This document shows, in pieces, positions 26,282 to 34,378 of a DNA stretch of 64,000 nucleotides. The notes below the pieces were generated by a model that saw only the letters and a program-made list of their open reading frames with translations, was not told the origin of the DNA and made no database searches. The DNA is taken from NCBI GenBank assembly GCA_003222155.1, contig QHUU01000057.1, positions 1 through 64,000 of the forward strand, given 5' to 3'. The DNA comes from Gemmatimonadota bacterium (lineage in GTDB: Bacteria; Gemmatimonadota; Gemmatimonadetes; Gemmatimonadales; GWC2-71-9). Each line of letters begins with the position of its first letter. Positions within the stretch are counted from its first letter, which is position 1. Position numbers and translations under genes: made by a program.

Positions 26282-26961
26282 TGCGGGCGGTCCCGGGGCG
26301 GCGGCATCGGCATGTCGAACCCGGGCGGCACCCGGTATGCCCGCCGCAGCCGTGTCGGCTCGAAGCCTTCGAGCGGCTGCGGCACGATCACCTCGGACCA
26401 GAAGGTGTCACGCCCCGCGGCTTTGGCGCCGTGCAGCAGGCGGTCCGCCGCGCCGATCGCCGCCTCCAGGCTCTCCGCCGGCTGCAGACACGTCACCACG
26501 CCGCCGCACACCGTGAGCGGCAGGTCGGTCTCGTCCGACAGCGCCTGCAACGTCTGCTGCAGCTTCTTGACCGCGGCGCCGGCCGCCTCGGGGCCGGCCT
26601 CCGGGAGTAGCACCGCGAACTGGTCGCCGCCCAGCCGGGCCACGACGTCGCTGGCACGCACGGAGCGGCGCGCCGCGCCGGCGACCAGGCGCAGCATCTC
26701 CTCGCCAACCTGGTGTGGGAACAGGCGGCTCACTTCCCGGAAGTCGTCGAGGTCGAAGTACGCGATCGTGAACGGATGCGCATAGCGGCGCGCGCGCTCG
26801 AACTCCCGACCGGCGAGCTCGTAAAAGGCGCGCCGATTCTCGAGCCGCGTCAGGTCGTCGGTGCCGCCCTGCGCGCGCTCCCGACGCAGCACGCGCACCC
26901 GGAGATAGAGGTCGTACCCCGCCGTGACCAGCACGACGACGACGACGATATGCCAGACCAT
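26278..26961 (-). CDS. Degenerate GGDEF-domain membrane protein
   Basis: The product has 227 residues: one N-terminal helix (WHIVVVVVLVTAG), then a GGDEF fold. The signature reads GGDQF at residues 111-115, replacing the catalytic Glu with Gln, so cyclase activity is unlikely. The upstream metal Asp segment (FDLDDF) and the I-site RASD at 102-105 are retained, which suggests a c-di-GMP-binding role instead. The C-terminus adds a Pro-rich tail (PPGFDMPMPPPRDRPH). It converges on the active cyclase gene, separated only by the marC remnant. Confidence 0.8.
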   Translation of the reverse strand: MVWHIVVVVVLVTAGYDLYLRVRVLRRERAQGGTDDLTRLENRRAFYELAGREFERARRYAHPFTIAYFDLDDFREVSRLFPHQVGEEMLRLVAGAARRSVRASDVVARLGGDQFAVLLPEAGPEAAGAAVKKLQQTLQALSDETDLPLTVCGGVVTCLQPAESLEAAIGAADRLLHGAKAAGRDTFWSEVIVPQPLEGFEPTRLRRAYRVPPGFDMPMPPPRDRPH

Positions 26962-27000
26962 GCCCGTGTCGTGACCGGCAACGCCCGTGCCGGAGTCGCC

Positions 27001-27021
27001 GCGCCACCGTGGCGGTGGCGC
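27001..27021. other. Perfect 9-bp hairpin between two minus-strand genes
   Basis: GCGCCACCG and CGGTGGCGC flank a TGG loop, downstream of the RR-repeat gene and 40 nt upstream of the degenerate GGDEF start. No T-run follows, so it may be a Rho-independent-like pause, a repeat unit or a binding site; I cannot decide. Confidence 0.4.
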
Positions 27022-27029
27022 AACGTGGG

Positions 27030-27263
27030 CTACCCGTTGAGGAGGTGGAACCCTTCGGGAGGGGTGATGCGGCGCTCCGAGGTGGCGCGCCGTTGACCGC
27101 TGCAGCGGCGGTCACCGCCGCCGCGGCGCTCGAACGGCACCTCTGCCGCCTCGCGTCGCCGGTCGCGAATCATCCGGCGACCGAGATCGCGCCGCCGGTC
27201 CCAGCCGCGTCGCCGGGGCCGCTCCCCTCGCGGGGCGGCGTTGCGCCTAGTGTCGTTTGCCAT
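27030..27263 (-). CDS. Small arginine-rich repeat protein
   Basis: The product has 77 residues from ATG 27261-27263 (a GTG three codons earlier is also possible). It consists mostly of spaced RR pairs in patterns such as WDRRRDLGRR, IRDRRRE, FERRGGGDRR and SERR, ending with a conserved-looking PPEGFHLLNG. Similar xDRRxxxRR peptides occur as small hypothetical proteins and as linkers ahead of PilZ or signalling domains. It lies between ETF-QO and the degenerate GGDEF gene. Function is unknown; the high positive charge suggests nucleic-acid or lipid contact. Confidence 0.5.
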   Translation of the reverse strand: MANDTRRNAAPRGERPRRRGWDRRRDLGRRMIRDRRREAAEVPFERRGGGDRRCSGQRRATSERRITPPEGFHLLNG

Positions 27264-27476
27264 GTCAGCCACTCATCGGTCGTTGCACGGCGTGCTGGTG
27301 CATATTGGGTGCCATGTCTTGGATGCGGCTCGCTCCGCAGTGTGGACGGTATCGTGTTGGCGGAACGTGAGATGTCACGCGACCCGATGGTTGGGCCACG
27401 GGGCGGAGATGACAAACTGTTGGGTACGGGGCTCACCCTGCTGCGGCAGCGCAAGATCGTCGCGACGCCTGCGGCT

Positions 27477-29174
27477 CTACATGCGCTTGTACTTGGGCCC
27501 GCTCCCTCCCTCGCGCGGGGTCCAGCGAGGTCCCAACACGTCGGTCGCCTTGCAATCGACACAGTTGGGCGGGTTCACCCGCAGTAGGGGCGCAGCATGC
27601 TGCGCCCCTGCCGCCAGTTCGTACACGCCCGCGGGGCACACGTGGCTGTAGAACTCCGCCACGGCAGCGGGGATGTCGGGTCCGACGACGAGATGCGTCG
27701 GGATCGTATCGCGCGTCGCGTTCCCGGATTTGAACACGGCGTCGAGCTTGGAGAAGGTGAGACGGCCGTCGGGCGTGATCCCCGGGCTTGCGACCGGGGT
27801 CAGCGTGCGGTCCACATCCGCATCGCGCCCGACGGTGATCTTCCGTCCGGGGAACCGCCCCGCGGTGAGCGACATCAGCGCCGCCTTCGCGCCGCCCACA
27901 AAGAAGCCATCTTTGAACGCCAGCCGCATGTTCCGGGTGCGGTACAGATCCTTCATGATGAACGACTCGTTCACCAGGCGGTCGTATTCCGCGAGCCGTG
28001 TGGCCGACGTGTCTCGGGCGGTGAGTGCTCCGAAGATGGCGCGGGCCGCGAACATGCCGGACTGGATGGCGTAATGAATTCCCTTGAGCGACGGCACGTC
28101 CACCAGGCCGGCCGAGTCGCCCAGGATCGCCACGCCCTCGCCCGAGCGCCGCGCCGGGACCGAGTAGTAACCGCCCTCGGGGATCGTCTTCGCGCCCCAT
28201 TCGACCATCTCGCCCCCCTCGAGCCGGCGTCGGAACAGCGGGTGCAGCTTCATCAGCTGCAGCAGCGCGTGGACATCGAGCGTGGCGTCCCGATAGTCGA
28301 GGCCGACCACGAGACCCAGCGCGACGAGCCGGGGCTCGAGCGGGTACATGAAGCTGCCGCCGAACGCGTCCCGCGGGAGCGGCCAGCCCAGCGTATGGAC
28401 GATCGAGTCGAGCGGCTGCTTGGTCTCCCAGATTTCCTTCACGCCGAGCGCGAAGATCTGGGGGTTCTCCGCAGCGACCCGTTGCCACTCGAGATATGCC
28501 TGGGCCAGCATCCCTCGTGTGCCCTCGGCCAGCACGGTCACCTGCGCCACGATGTCGTTCGGCGACTGGTGCGTGGCGAGGGGCTGGCCGTCGCGATCCA
28601 GGCCGGTGGGGGCCGTGCGCACGCCCGCGACGCGCGAGCCCTGCGTGAGGAGGCTCGCGGCCGGGAACCCGGTGAACAGGTTGACGCCAAGCGCCTCGGC
28701 CTTCTCCCCCAGCCAGCGCACGATCTCGCATAACGACGCCACATAGTTCCCGGCGTTCTGCATCGTGGGCGGCGTGGGGAGGGTAAACGCCCGCCGCGCG
28801 GTGAGGAGGGCGACCCGCTCTTTCTCGACGGGCCCGCGGAACGGAAAGTCGGCATCCTCGAGGTCGGGGAACAGCTCGCGGAAGGCGCGGGGGTTTACGA
28901 CCGCACCCGAGAGGGAGTGCTCGCCCAGGGCTTCGGCCTTCTCGAGCACGCCGATGTTCAAGTCCGTGCGCTCGCGCTGAGCGAGATGCGCCAGCTCGAT
29001 CGCGCAGGCGAGGCCCGCCGGTCCCGCGCCCACGATCACCACGTCCAGCTCCATGCGGTCGCCGGCGCCGGAAGCGCCGACGGGCAGCAGGAGCTTGTCG
29101 AGCGGTAGCGGAGGCTGATACCGCGCGGGAACCACCTTTCCCGTTTCTCCCTTCCCGTTTCCCGCGTCACCCAT
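27477..29174 (-). CDS. Electron-transfer flavoprotein:quinone oxidoreductase with altered Fe-S site
   Basis: This 565-residue FAD enzyme moves electrons from ETF to membrane quinone. FAD site: DVVIVGAGPAGLACAIELA; also EHSLSGAVVNP and GDSAGLVDVPSLKGIHYAI. The C-terminal ferredoxin part keeps Cys513 (CPAGVYE), Cys538 and Cys541 (NCVDCK), but the fourth ligand position is Thr544 (CKATD instead of CKTCD). A 24-bp palindrome encodes the linker between Cys513 and Cys538, and a heptamer repeat encodes residues about 4-13. Overlaps etfA by 8 nt. An internal ATG at residue 41 would remove the repeat segment. Confidence 0.9.
   Translation of the reverse strand: MGDAGNGKGETGKVVPARYQPPLPLDKLLLPVGASGAGDRMELDVVIVGAGPAGLACAIELAHLAQRERTDLNIGVLEKAEALGEHSLSGAVVNPRAFRELFPDLEDADFPFRGPVEKERVALLTARRAFTLPTPPTMQNAGNYVASLCEIVRWLGEKAEALGVNLFTGFPAASLLTQGSRVAGVRTAPTGLDRDGQPLATHQSPNDIVAQVTVLAEGTRGMLAQAYLEWQRVAAENPQIFALGVKEIWETKQPLDSIVHTLGWPLPRDAFGGSFMYPLEPRLVALGLVVGLDYRDATLDVHALLQLMKLHPLFRRRLEGGEMVEWGAKTIPEGGYYSVPARRSGEGVAILGDSAGLVDVPSLKGIHYAIQSGMFAARAIFGALTARDTSATRLAEYDRLVNESFIMKDLYRTRNMRLAFKDGFFVGGAKAALMSLTAGRFPGRKITVGRDADVDRTLTPVASPGITPDGRLTFSKLDAVFKSGNATRDTIPTHLVVGPDIPAAVAEFYSHVCPAGVYELAAGAQHAAPLLRVNPPNCVDCKATDVLGPRWTPREGGSGPKYKRM
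27586..27609. repeat. Perfect 24-bp palindrome within the ETF-QO gene
   Basis: The sequence AGGGGCGCAGCA followed by its exact reverse complement lies in frame and encodes AQHAAPL in the Fe-S domain linker. From memory, closely similar palindromes with a GCATGC centre are dispersed repeats in other bacterial genomes; I cannot confirm copy number here. Confidence 0.8.
29137..29164. repeat. Four heptamers at the start of the ETF-QO gene
   Basis: TTTCCCG, TTTCTCC, CTTCCCG and TTTCCCG run head to tail. Read on the coding strand they give GNGKGETGK-type residues near the N-terminus. The last 8 nt of the gene's 5' end also overlap etfA. Confidence 0.7.
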
Positions 29175-30147
29175 GCAACTTCCTGATCTCCTCCGTCAGT
29201 TTAGGGACCACTTCGAAGAGATCTCCGACGATCCCGTAGTCCGCCACCTTGAAGATCGGCGCGTCCTTGTCCTTGTTGATCGCGACGATGACCTTGGACG
29301 TGCGCATCCCCGCGAGGTGTTGGATCGCGCCCGAGATCCCCACGGCCACGTACAGCGTCGGGCTGACCGTCTTCCCGGTCTGCCCCACCTGATCGGCGTG
29401 GGGGCGCCACCCGGCGTCGACCACGGCGCGCGACGCGCCCACCGCCGCCCGGCCGCCGAAGGCGGCGGCGAGTTCCTCCAGCACCCTGAAGTTGGCCGGC
29501 TCCTTGAGGCCGCGCCCACCCGACACGATAATGGGCGCCTCGGCCACGTCGAGGCTGCCCGCCGGCGCCGCCTTGATCCGCGTGACTACCACACGGCCCC
29601 GGGAGGCGTCCACCGCTGCGGTTTCCTGACTGCCGGCCTTGGGGCGCTGCACCGGAGTGAACACGTTGGGCCGCAGCGACAGCACAGCGGGGTGGCCGGC
29701 CACCCTGACCCTGAGGAGTGCCTTGCCCGCGTACACGGGCCGAATCGCGATCACGGCGCCGCTCTGGACACTCACGTCGGTGACGTCCTGGACCAGGGGA
29801 CGTCCGAGGCGGGCGGCGACCCGAGGCGCCAGATCCTTTCCGGTAGCGCTCGCCGCGAACACGACCGCCCCATAGCCGCCGGCCTTGACCCGGTCGGCAA
29901 TCGCGCGCGCGTACCCCTCCGGCGCATACAGGCCGAAGGCCGCGTTCGTCAGGGTGATCACCTTGTCCGCGCCGAAACCGCCCAGCTGGTCCGCACCCCG
30001 CACGGGACCGGCGGCGAGGACGAGCGCCTCCACGCCGGCGCCCCCCGCGAGCGCATCCGCCAGGCGTCGGGCGCCCGTCACCACCTCATGGGACACCTTG
30101 CGGATGGCGCCATCCCGCTGCTCGAGCACCGCGAGGACGTGGCTCAC
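29167..30147 (-). CDS. etfA: Electron transfer flavoprotein alpha subunit
   Basis: The product has 326 residues. The C-terminal FAD domain has [20 protein letters not shown], the conserved [26 protein letters not shown] and [12 protein letters not shown]. This marks the alpha subunit that binds FAD and hands electrons to ETF-QO. The N-terminal half is a nucleotide-binding-like domain ([28 protein letters not shown]). It starts within the etfB stop (ATGA overlap) and its 3' end overlaps the ETF-QO start by 8 nt, so all three form one operon. Confidence 0.95.
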   Translation of the reverse strand: MSHVLAVLEQRDGAIRKVSHEVVTGARRLADALAGGAGVEALVLAAGPVRGADQLGGFGADKVITLTNAAFGLYAPEGYARAIADRVKAGGYGAVVFAASATGKDLAPRVAARLGRPLVQDVTDVSVQSGAVIAIRPVYAGKALLRVRVAGHPAVLSLRPNVFTPVQRPKAGSQETAAVDASRGRVVVTRIKAAPAGSLDVAEAPIIVSGGRGLKEPANFRVLEELAAAFGGRAAVGASRAVVDAGWRPHADQVGQTGKTVSPTLYVAVGISGAIQHLAGMRTSKVIVAINKDKDAPIFKVADYGIVGDLFEVVPKLTEEIRKLHG

Positions 30148-30896
30148 AGGACCTTCGCCTCCTCACGCAGCAGCCGCACCAGCTCGGTGACCGCCGCGGA
30201 GCCCTCGCCCACGATCTTGCCCGCCTGTCGCTCGGGAGGCAGGGTGAGCGAGAGGATCTCGAGCGCTCCCGGGCCGGGCGCCGTGGGCTTGATGTCGAGC
30301 GGCTTCTTTTTCGCCGCCATGATACCCTTGAGCGCCGGATAGCGCGGCTCGTTCAATCCCTTGTCGGTGGTGAGCACCGCCGGCAGCGGGAACTCCACGA
30401 CTTCCACGCCGCCTTCGATCTCCCGTTCCGCCGTTCCCTTGCCGCCGGCGATCTCGAGGTGAGCCACCGTCGTCACGCACGGCAGGTCGAGCAGCTCGGC
30501 CACCATCGGGCCGACCTGATGGTTGTAATCGTCGATCGCCATCTTGCCGAACAGGACCAAGTCGAACGCGGCGTCCTTGAGCTCCCCGGCGAGGGCTTTT
30601 GCCGTTTCGAGGCCGTCGGGATGCAGGCCCGGGGTCTGGAGCAGCACGCCGCGATCGACTCCCATCGCGAGCGCGGTGCGGATCGTCTCCTGGGCCGCCG
30701 GAGGGCCGAGCGCGATGACGACGACTTCGCCGGTCCCGGCTTTCTCCTTGAGCCGGAGCCCTTCCTCGACGGCGAACTCGTCGTACGGATTAAGGATGAA
30801 CTTGACGCCGGCCTCGTCGAGCGACTTGCCGTCCGCGGCGATCTTGACGCGCGTCTCGGAATCGGGGACGCGCTTGATGCATACGGCGATTTTCAT
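30144..30896 (-). CDS. etfB: Electron transfer flavoprotein beta subunit
   Basis: The product is 250 residues from ATG 30894-30896. Signature segments include MKIAVCIKRVPDSETRVKI, FILNPYDEFAVEEGLRLKE, FGKMAIDDYNHQVGPMVAEL and RYPALKGIMAAKKKPLD. It forms a cytosolic heterodimer with EtfA, accepting electrons from acyl-CoA dehydrogenases such as the glutaryl-CoA dehydrogenase encoded nearby. It is the first gene of the etfB-etfA-ETF-QO operon. A TTGCAT box, 17-bp spacer and TTGCTT lie upstream as a possible promoter ending 9 nt before the ATG. Confidence 0.95.
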   Translation of the reverse strand: MKIAVCIKRVPDSETRVKIAADGKSLDEAGVKFILNPYDEFAVEEGLRLKEKAGTGEVVVIALGPPAAQETIRTALAMGVDRGVLLQTPGLHPDGLETAKALAGELKDAAFDLVLFGKMAIDDYNHQVGPMVAELLDLPCVTTVAHLEIAGGKGTAEREIEGGVEVVEFPLPAVLTTDKGLNEPRYPALKGIMAAKKKPLDIKPTAPGPGALEILSLTLPPERQAGKIVGEGSAAVTELVRLLREEAKVL

Positions 30897-30945
30897 GGAG
30901 CCAGAAAGCAAACGCGGCCGGGGGATTGATGCAACTGACGAGCCC

Positions 30946-33162
30946 CTAGAAGTCCGTGCTCAGACTCACCTGCACATGCCGCGGCGGCCCGGGCGTGAGC
31001 CACCGTTGGACCGGCGTGCCTGGCGCCGTGGGATTCTCCGCGAACGTGCCGAAGCTGTAGTAGCGCCGCGCGAACAGGTTCCCCACCGTGCAACGCAGCT
31101 CCAGCTCGCGCCAGGCGAGCGTGAGCGACAGATCGGCGACGGCATAGTCGGACAGCCGCGTGGTGGCATTGTCCTCGTCGCCGCGCAACCACTGGTGTCC
31201 CACCAAGCGGGCGTCGAGCCCCGCCACGAGCGACGGGCCCGAGGCTGCGCCGGGCGGGTTGACGAGCGGCACCGCGAGCCCCGCGTTGATGCGGGCGTCG
31301 GGGACCATGGGAAGCGCGTCGCCCGGCGTCACGGTTTCGCCGGTGCTGTCGCGCGTAGTGGCCAGCGTGGCAGTCGTCTCGAACGTGGCGCGCGTGTAGC
31401 CGTAGTTCGCGTACGCCCGTGCCCCCGTGGAGCCGAGCCATTGGAGCCCGAGCTCGAGGCCCTGGCGCCGGGTGGCGCCGATGTTCTGGAAGTAGCCACC
31501 GGTCACGGTCGAAGCGATGAAGAAGATGTCGTCCCGCACGTCGGTGCGGTACGCGTCGGCGCTCAAGTCGAGACCGCCGTGTATCGCATGGTAGTGCCAG
31601 CCCAGCTCGTAGGTGGTGGCCACGACCGGCTGGAGGGCGGGGTCGGGACCGAGCGCGAACGGGAGCGGGCAGGCGGCCTGCGGGTCCGCGCAACCCAGCT
31701 CCACCACCGCGGGCGCGCGGAACCCGCGGCTCAGCGAGGCGAACACGTCGTGCCCGCGGCCGCTCGTCCAGGTGAGCCCGGCGCGGGGCGAGAGGCGCCG
31801 GAAGATGTTGAGGCCGCTCTGCGTCGGGTCGATCAGATCCTCGAACGGCACGCGGATCCAGTCATAGCGGGCGGCCACGGTCGCCGTGAGCCGCGGCACC
31901 ATTTCCACGTTCACGCCCGCGAACGCGCCCGCGTTCACCTGGTTGGTACGCACCGACTCGGTGAGGGAGTCGGGGGCTGCGCCGCCGGGGACGGCGAAGA
32001 TGCGCACGGCGACCTGCTGGTAGTCCGCATCCGCGCCCGCGAGCCAGCGCAGCTCGCGCCCGCCGAGCCGCACCTTCCCCGAGAGCTGCGCCGCGCCGCC
32101 GCCGGCGCGGGTCCTGTTGCCCTGCCGCGAGTCCTCCCCCACGAAGTTCACGTTGAACTGCTCGCTCGCGAGCGAGCGGCCGAAGGCGTTGATCGCGAGC
32201 TGGGTCGTGCCGATCAGGCGCTGCCCGTTGAAAATCACCAGGTGCGACCGCGGCGCGAAGTAATCGCCGCTCGTAAAGTTCGAGTCGGGACGCACCGTGG
32301 CGAGGCTCTCCGGCAGGCTCCCGGCCTGGTAGATCCGGTTGTCCGCACCCGAGTAGCTGAGGGTCGCATCCCACGTGCCGTTGAGGAGTCCGACCTTCGC
32401 GAACAGGGTCCCGATGCGGCTGCGCGTGTCCTGGCGCCAGCCCGTCTCGTGCTCGTAGCGGGCGCCGACGTAGTAGTCCCACACGCCCTGCCGGGCACCG
32501 GCGTGCGCTTTCAGCTCGTAGCGGCCCCAGCTGCCGGCCGATGCCTCCATCTCGTGGCTCGCCGGCACGCCGCCCCGCCGGGTCACGAGATTGACCGCGG
32601 CGCCGAGCGCATTGCGGCCCAACAGCACCGAGGGCCCGTACACCACGTCCACCCGCTCCACATCCTCGAGCGGCAGCAGATCAAAGTTGACCTCGTGGGC
32701 GTCCGGCTCGTTGGCGCGCACGCCGTCCACGTACACGGTCACCCCTTGCGGCAGCCCGATCACCGGCGACACCTGGAATCCGCGGAGCGAGACGTCGAGC
32801 TGGGCCGTAGCACCGAGCTCGTCCGAGGTCGTCACGCCCGGCAGCTGCTCGAGCGCGTCGGCGAGCGAGCGCACGCCGCGGGCGTCGAGATCCTGGACGG
32901 TGAGCGTGGCGGTGCGCCCGGCGAGCCCGCGCGCCAGCTCGCGCACTGTGGGCAGCCGCACGCCGGTGACGACGACGGGCGGGAGCGACGTGGTGTCTCT
33001 AAGAGTGGAATCGGGCTGCTGAGCGCCGGCGGGCGGGGGGAGCAGGGCGAGCAGCAGGGCGGCGAGGAGCCAACGCGGAACGCGGAACGCGGAACGCGGA
33101 ACGGAAGCGCGAGCTGCTGTTCCGCGTTCCGACTTCCGCGTTCCGCGTTCAGTTGAAAGCAT
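30946..33162 (-). CDS. TonB-dependent outer-membrane receptor
   Basis: This 738-residue receptor has a signal peptide (WLLAALLLALLPPPAGAQQ) and a TonB box-like PPVVVTGVR. The plug contains LADALEQLPGV, LDVSLRGF, QGVTVYVDGVRANEPDAHE, DVERVDVVYGPSVLLGRNALGAAVN. The barrel ends with a terminal Phe (VSLSTDF). It resembles siderophore/vitamin-type receptors rather than SusC. The basic residues before the signal peptide (ERGTRKSERGT...) are encoded by a heptamer hairpin element; ATG 33160-33162 is the only start before the signal peptide. It overlaps the acyl-CoA dehydrogenase 3' end by 14 nt. Confidence 0.88.
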   Translation of the reverse strand: MLSTERGTRKSERGTAARASVPRSAFRVPRWLLAALLLALLPPPAGAQQPDSTLRDTTSLPPVVVTGVRLPTVRELARGLAGRTATLTVQDLDARGVRSLADALEQLPGVTTSDELGATAQLDVSLRGFQVSPVIGLPQGVTVYVDGVRANEPDAHEVNFDLLPLEDVERVDVVYGPSVLLGRNALGAAVNLVTRRGGVPASHEMEASAGSWGRYELKAHAGARQGVWDYYVGARYEHETGWRQDTRSRIGTLFAKVGLLNGTWDATLSYSGADNRIYQAGSLPESLATVRPDSNFTSGDYFAPRSHLVIFNGQRLIGTTQLAINAFGRSLASEQFNVNFVGEDSRQGNRTRAGGGAAQLSGKVRLGGRELRWLAGADADYQQVAVRIFAVPGGAAPDSLTESVRTNQVNAGAFAGVNVEMVPRLTATVAARYDWIRVPFEDLIDPTQSGLNIFRRLSPRAGLTWTSGRGHDVFASLSRGFRAPAVVELGCADPQAACPLPFALGPDPALQPVVATTYELGWHYHAIHGGLDLSADAYRTDVRDDIFFIASTVTGGYFQNIGATRRQGLELGLQWLGSTGARAYANYGYTRATFETTATLATTRDSTGETVTPGDALPMVPDARINAGLAVPLVNPPGAASGPSLVAGLDARLVGHQWLRGDEDNATTRLSDYAVADLSLTLAWRELELRCTVGNLFARRYYSFGTFAENPTAPGTPVQRWLTPGPPRHVQVSLSTDF
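33072..33147. repeat. AACGCGG heptamer hairpin element
   Basis: Four AACGCGG copies (33072-33099) face TTCCGCG, TTCCGAC, TTCCGCG, TTCCGCG (33120-33147) across a 20-nt spacer. The element abuts the stop of the acyl-CoA dehydrogenase gene (33149-33151) and is read as the N-region of the TonB receptor signal peptide. It matches the element at 53145-53263. Confidence 0.85.
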
Positions 33163-34336
33163 TCAGCCCAGTGATTTCCTGGCCGAGGATCAATGTGTGC
33201 ACATCGTGCGTCCCCTCGTACGTGTACACCGACTCCAGGTTCGCGAGGTGGCGCATCGCCTGGTACTCCGCCAGGATGCCGTTGGCGCCGAGCAGGCGGC
33301 GCGTCTCGCGCGCCACGTCGGTGGCGATGCTCACGTTGTTGCGCTTGGCGAGCGAAACCTGCTGTGGCGTCGCCTTCCCCTGATCCTTGAGCCGCCCCAG
33401 CTGCAGACACAGGAGCTGCGCCTTGGTGATCTCGGTGAGCATCTCCGCGAGCCGCGCCTGCTGCAGCTGGAAGCCGCCGATCGGCTTCCCGAACATCAGG
33501 CGGTTCTTGGCGTAGCTCACCGCTTCGTCGTAGCACGCCATCGCGGCCCCCACCGCGCCCCAGGCGATGCCGTAGCGCGCCTGCGTCAGGCACATCAGCG
33601 GCGACTTGAGGCCCGCCGACTTGGGGAGGAGGGCGTCCTTCGGCAGGCACACGTCCTGTAGCACCAGCTCGCTCGTGTCGCTGGCGCGCAGGCTGAGCTT
33701 GCCCTTCTGATCCTTCGCGGAAAAGCCCTTCGTATCGGTGGGCACGATGAAGCCGCGGATCGAGTTCACGTCGTCGAGCTTGCCGGTCTTGGCCCATACG
33801 ATCGCCGCCTGCGCCGTCGAGCCGTTGGTGATCCACATCTTGGCGCCGTTCAGCACCCAGCCGTCCTTCGTCTCCTTCGCGACGGTGATCATGCCGCCGG
33901 GGTTCGAGCCGTAGTCGGGCTCCGTGAGCCCGAAGCACCCGATCACCGCGCCCGCCGCCATCGGCGGGAGCCAGCGCCGCTTCTGCTCGTCCGATCCGAA
34001 CGCGTAGATCGGGTACATCACGAGGGCGCCCTGCACCGAGGCGAACGAGCGCACGCCCGAATCGCCGCGCTCCAGCTCCTGCATGATCAGCCCGTACGCC
34101 ACGTTGTTGAGCCCGGCGCAGCCGTACTCCTCCGGCAGGTTGGCGCCGAACAGGCCGAGCTCGGCCATCTGCGGGACCAGCTGTTTGGGAAACCGGCCTT
34201 CCACGTAGTGCTCGCCGATGATCGGCATGACCCGCTCGTCGATCCAGGAGCGCACCGTGTCGCGCACGGCGCGCTCCTCTTCGGAGAGCAGGCTGTCGAC
34301 GTCGTAGAAGTCGACGCCCTGGAACTTGGGTGCCAT
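33149..34336 (-). CDS. Acyl-CoA dehydrogenase, glutaryl-CoA dehydrogenase-like
   Basis: This 395-residue flavoenzyme has FGLTEPDYGSNPGGM and WITNGSTAQ (FAD/substrate segments) and RRLLGANGILAEY. The C-terminal TYEGTHDVHTLILGQEITGL motif contains the catalytic Glu and is diagnostic of glutaryl-CoA dehydrogenases. These convert glutaryl-CoA to crotonyl-CoA in lysine/tryptophan breakdown. Electrons would go to the EtfAB/ETF-QO system encoded downstream. GAGG about 7 nt before ATG 34334-34336 supports the start. Confidence 0.9.
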   Translation of the reverse strand: MAPKFQGVDFYDVDSLLSEEERAVRDTVRSWIDERVMPIIGEHYVEGRFPKQLVPQMAELGLFGANLPEEYGCAGLNNVAYGLIMQELERGDSGVRSFASVQGALVMYPIYAFGSDEQKRRWLPPMAAGAVIGCFGLTEPDYGSNPGGMITVAKETKDGWVLNGAKMWITNGSTAQAAIVWAKTGKLDDVNSIRGFIVPTDTKGFSAKDQKGKLSLRASDTSELVLQDVCLPKDALLPKSAGLKSPLMCLTQARYGIAWGAVGAAMACYDEAVSYAKNRLMFGKPIGGFQLQQARLAEMLTEITKAQLLCLQLGRLKDQGKATPQQVSLAKRNNVSIATDVARETRRLLGANGILAEYQAMRHLANLESVYTYEGTHDVHTLILGQEITGLNAFN

Positions 34337-34378
34337 ATGTGCCTCAACTCGCTTGGTGTCGTGTCGGGATGGGCAAAG

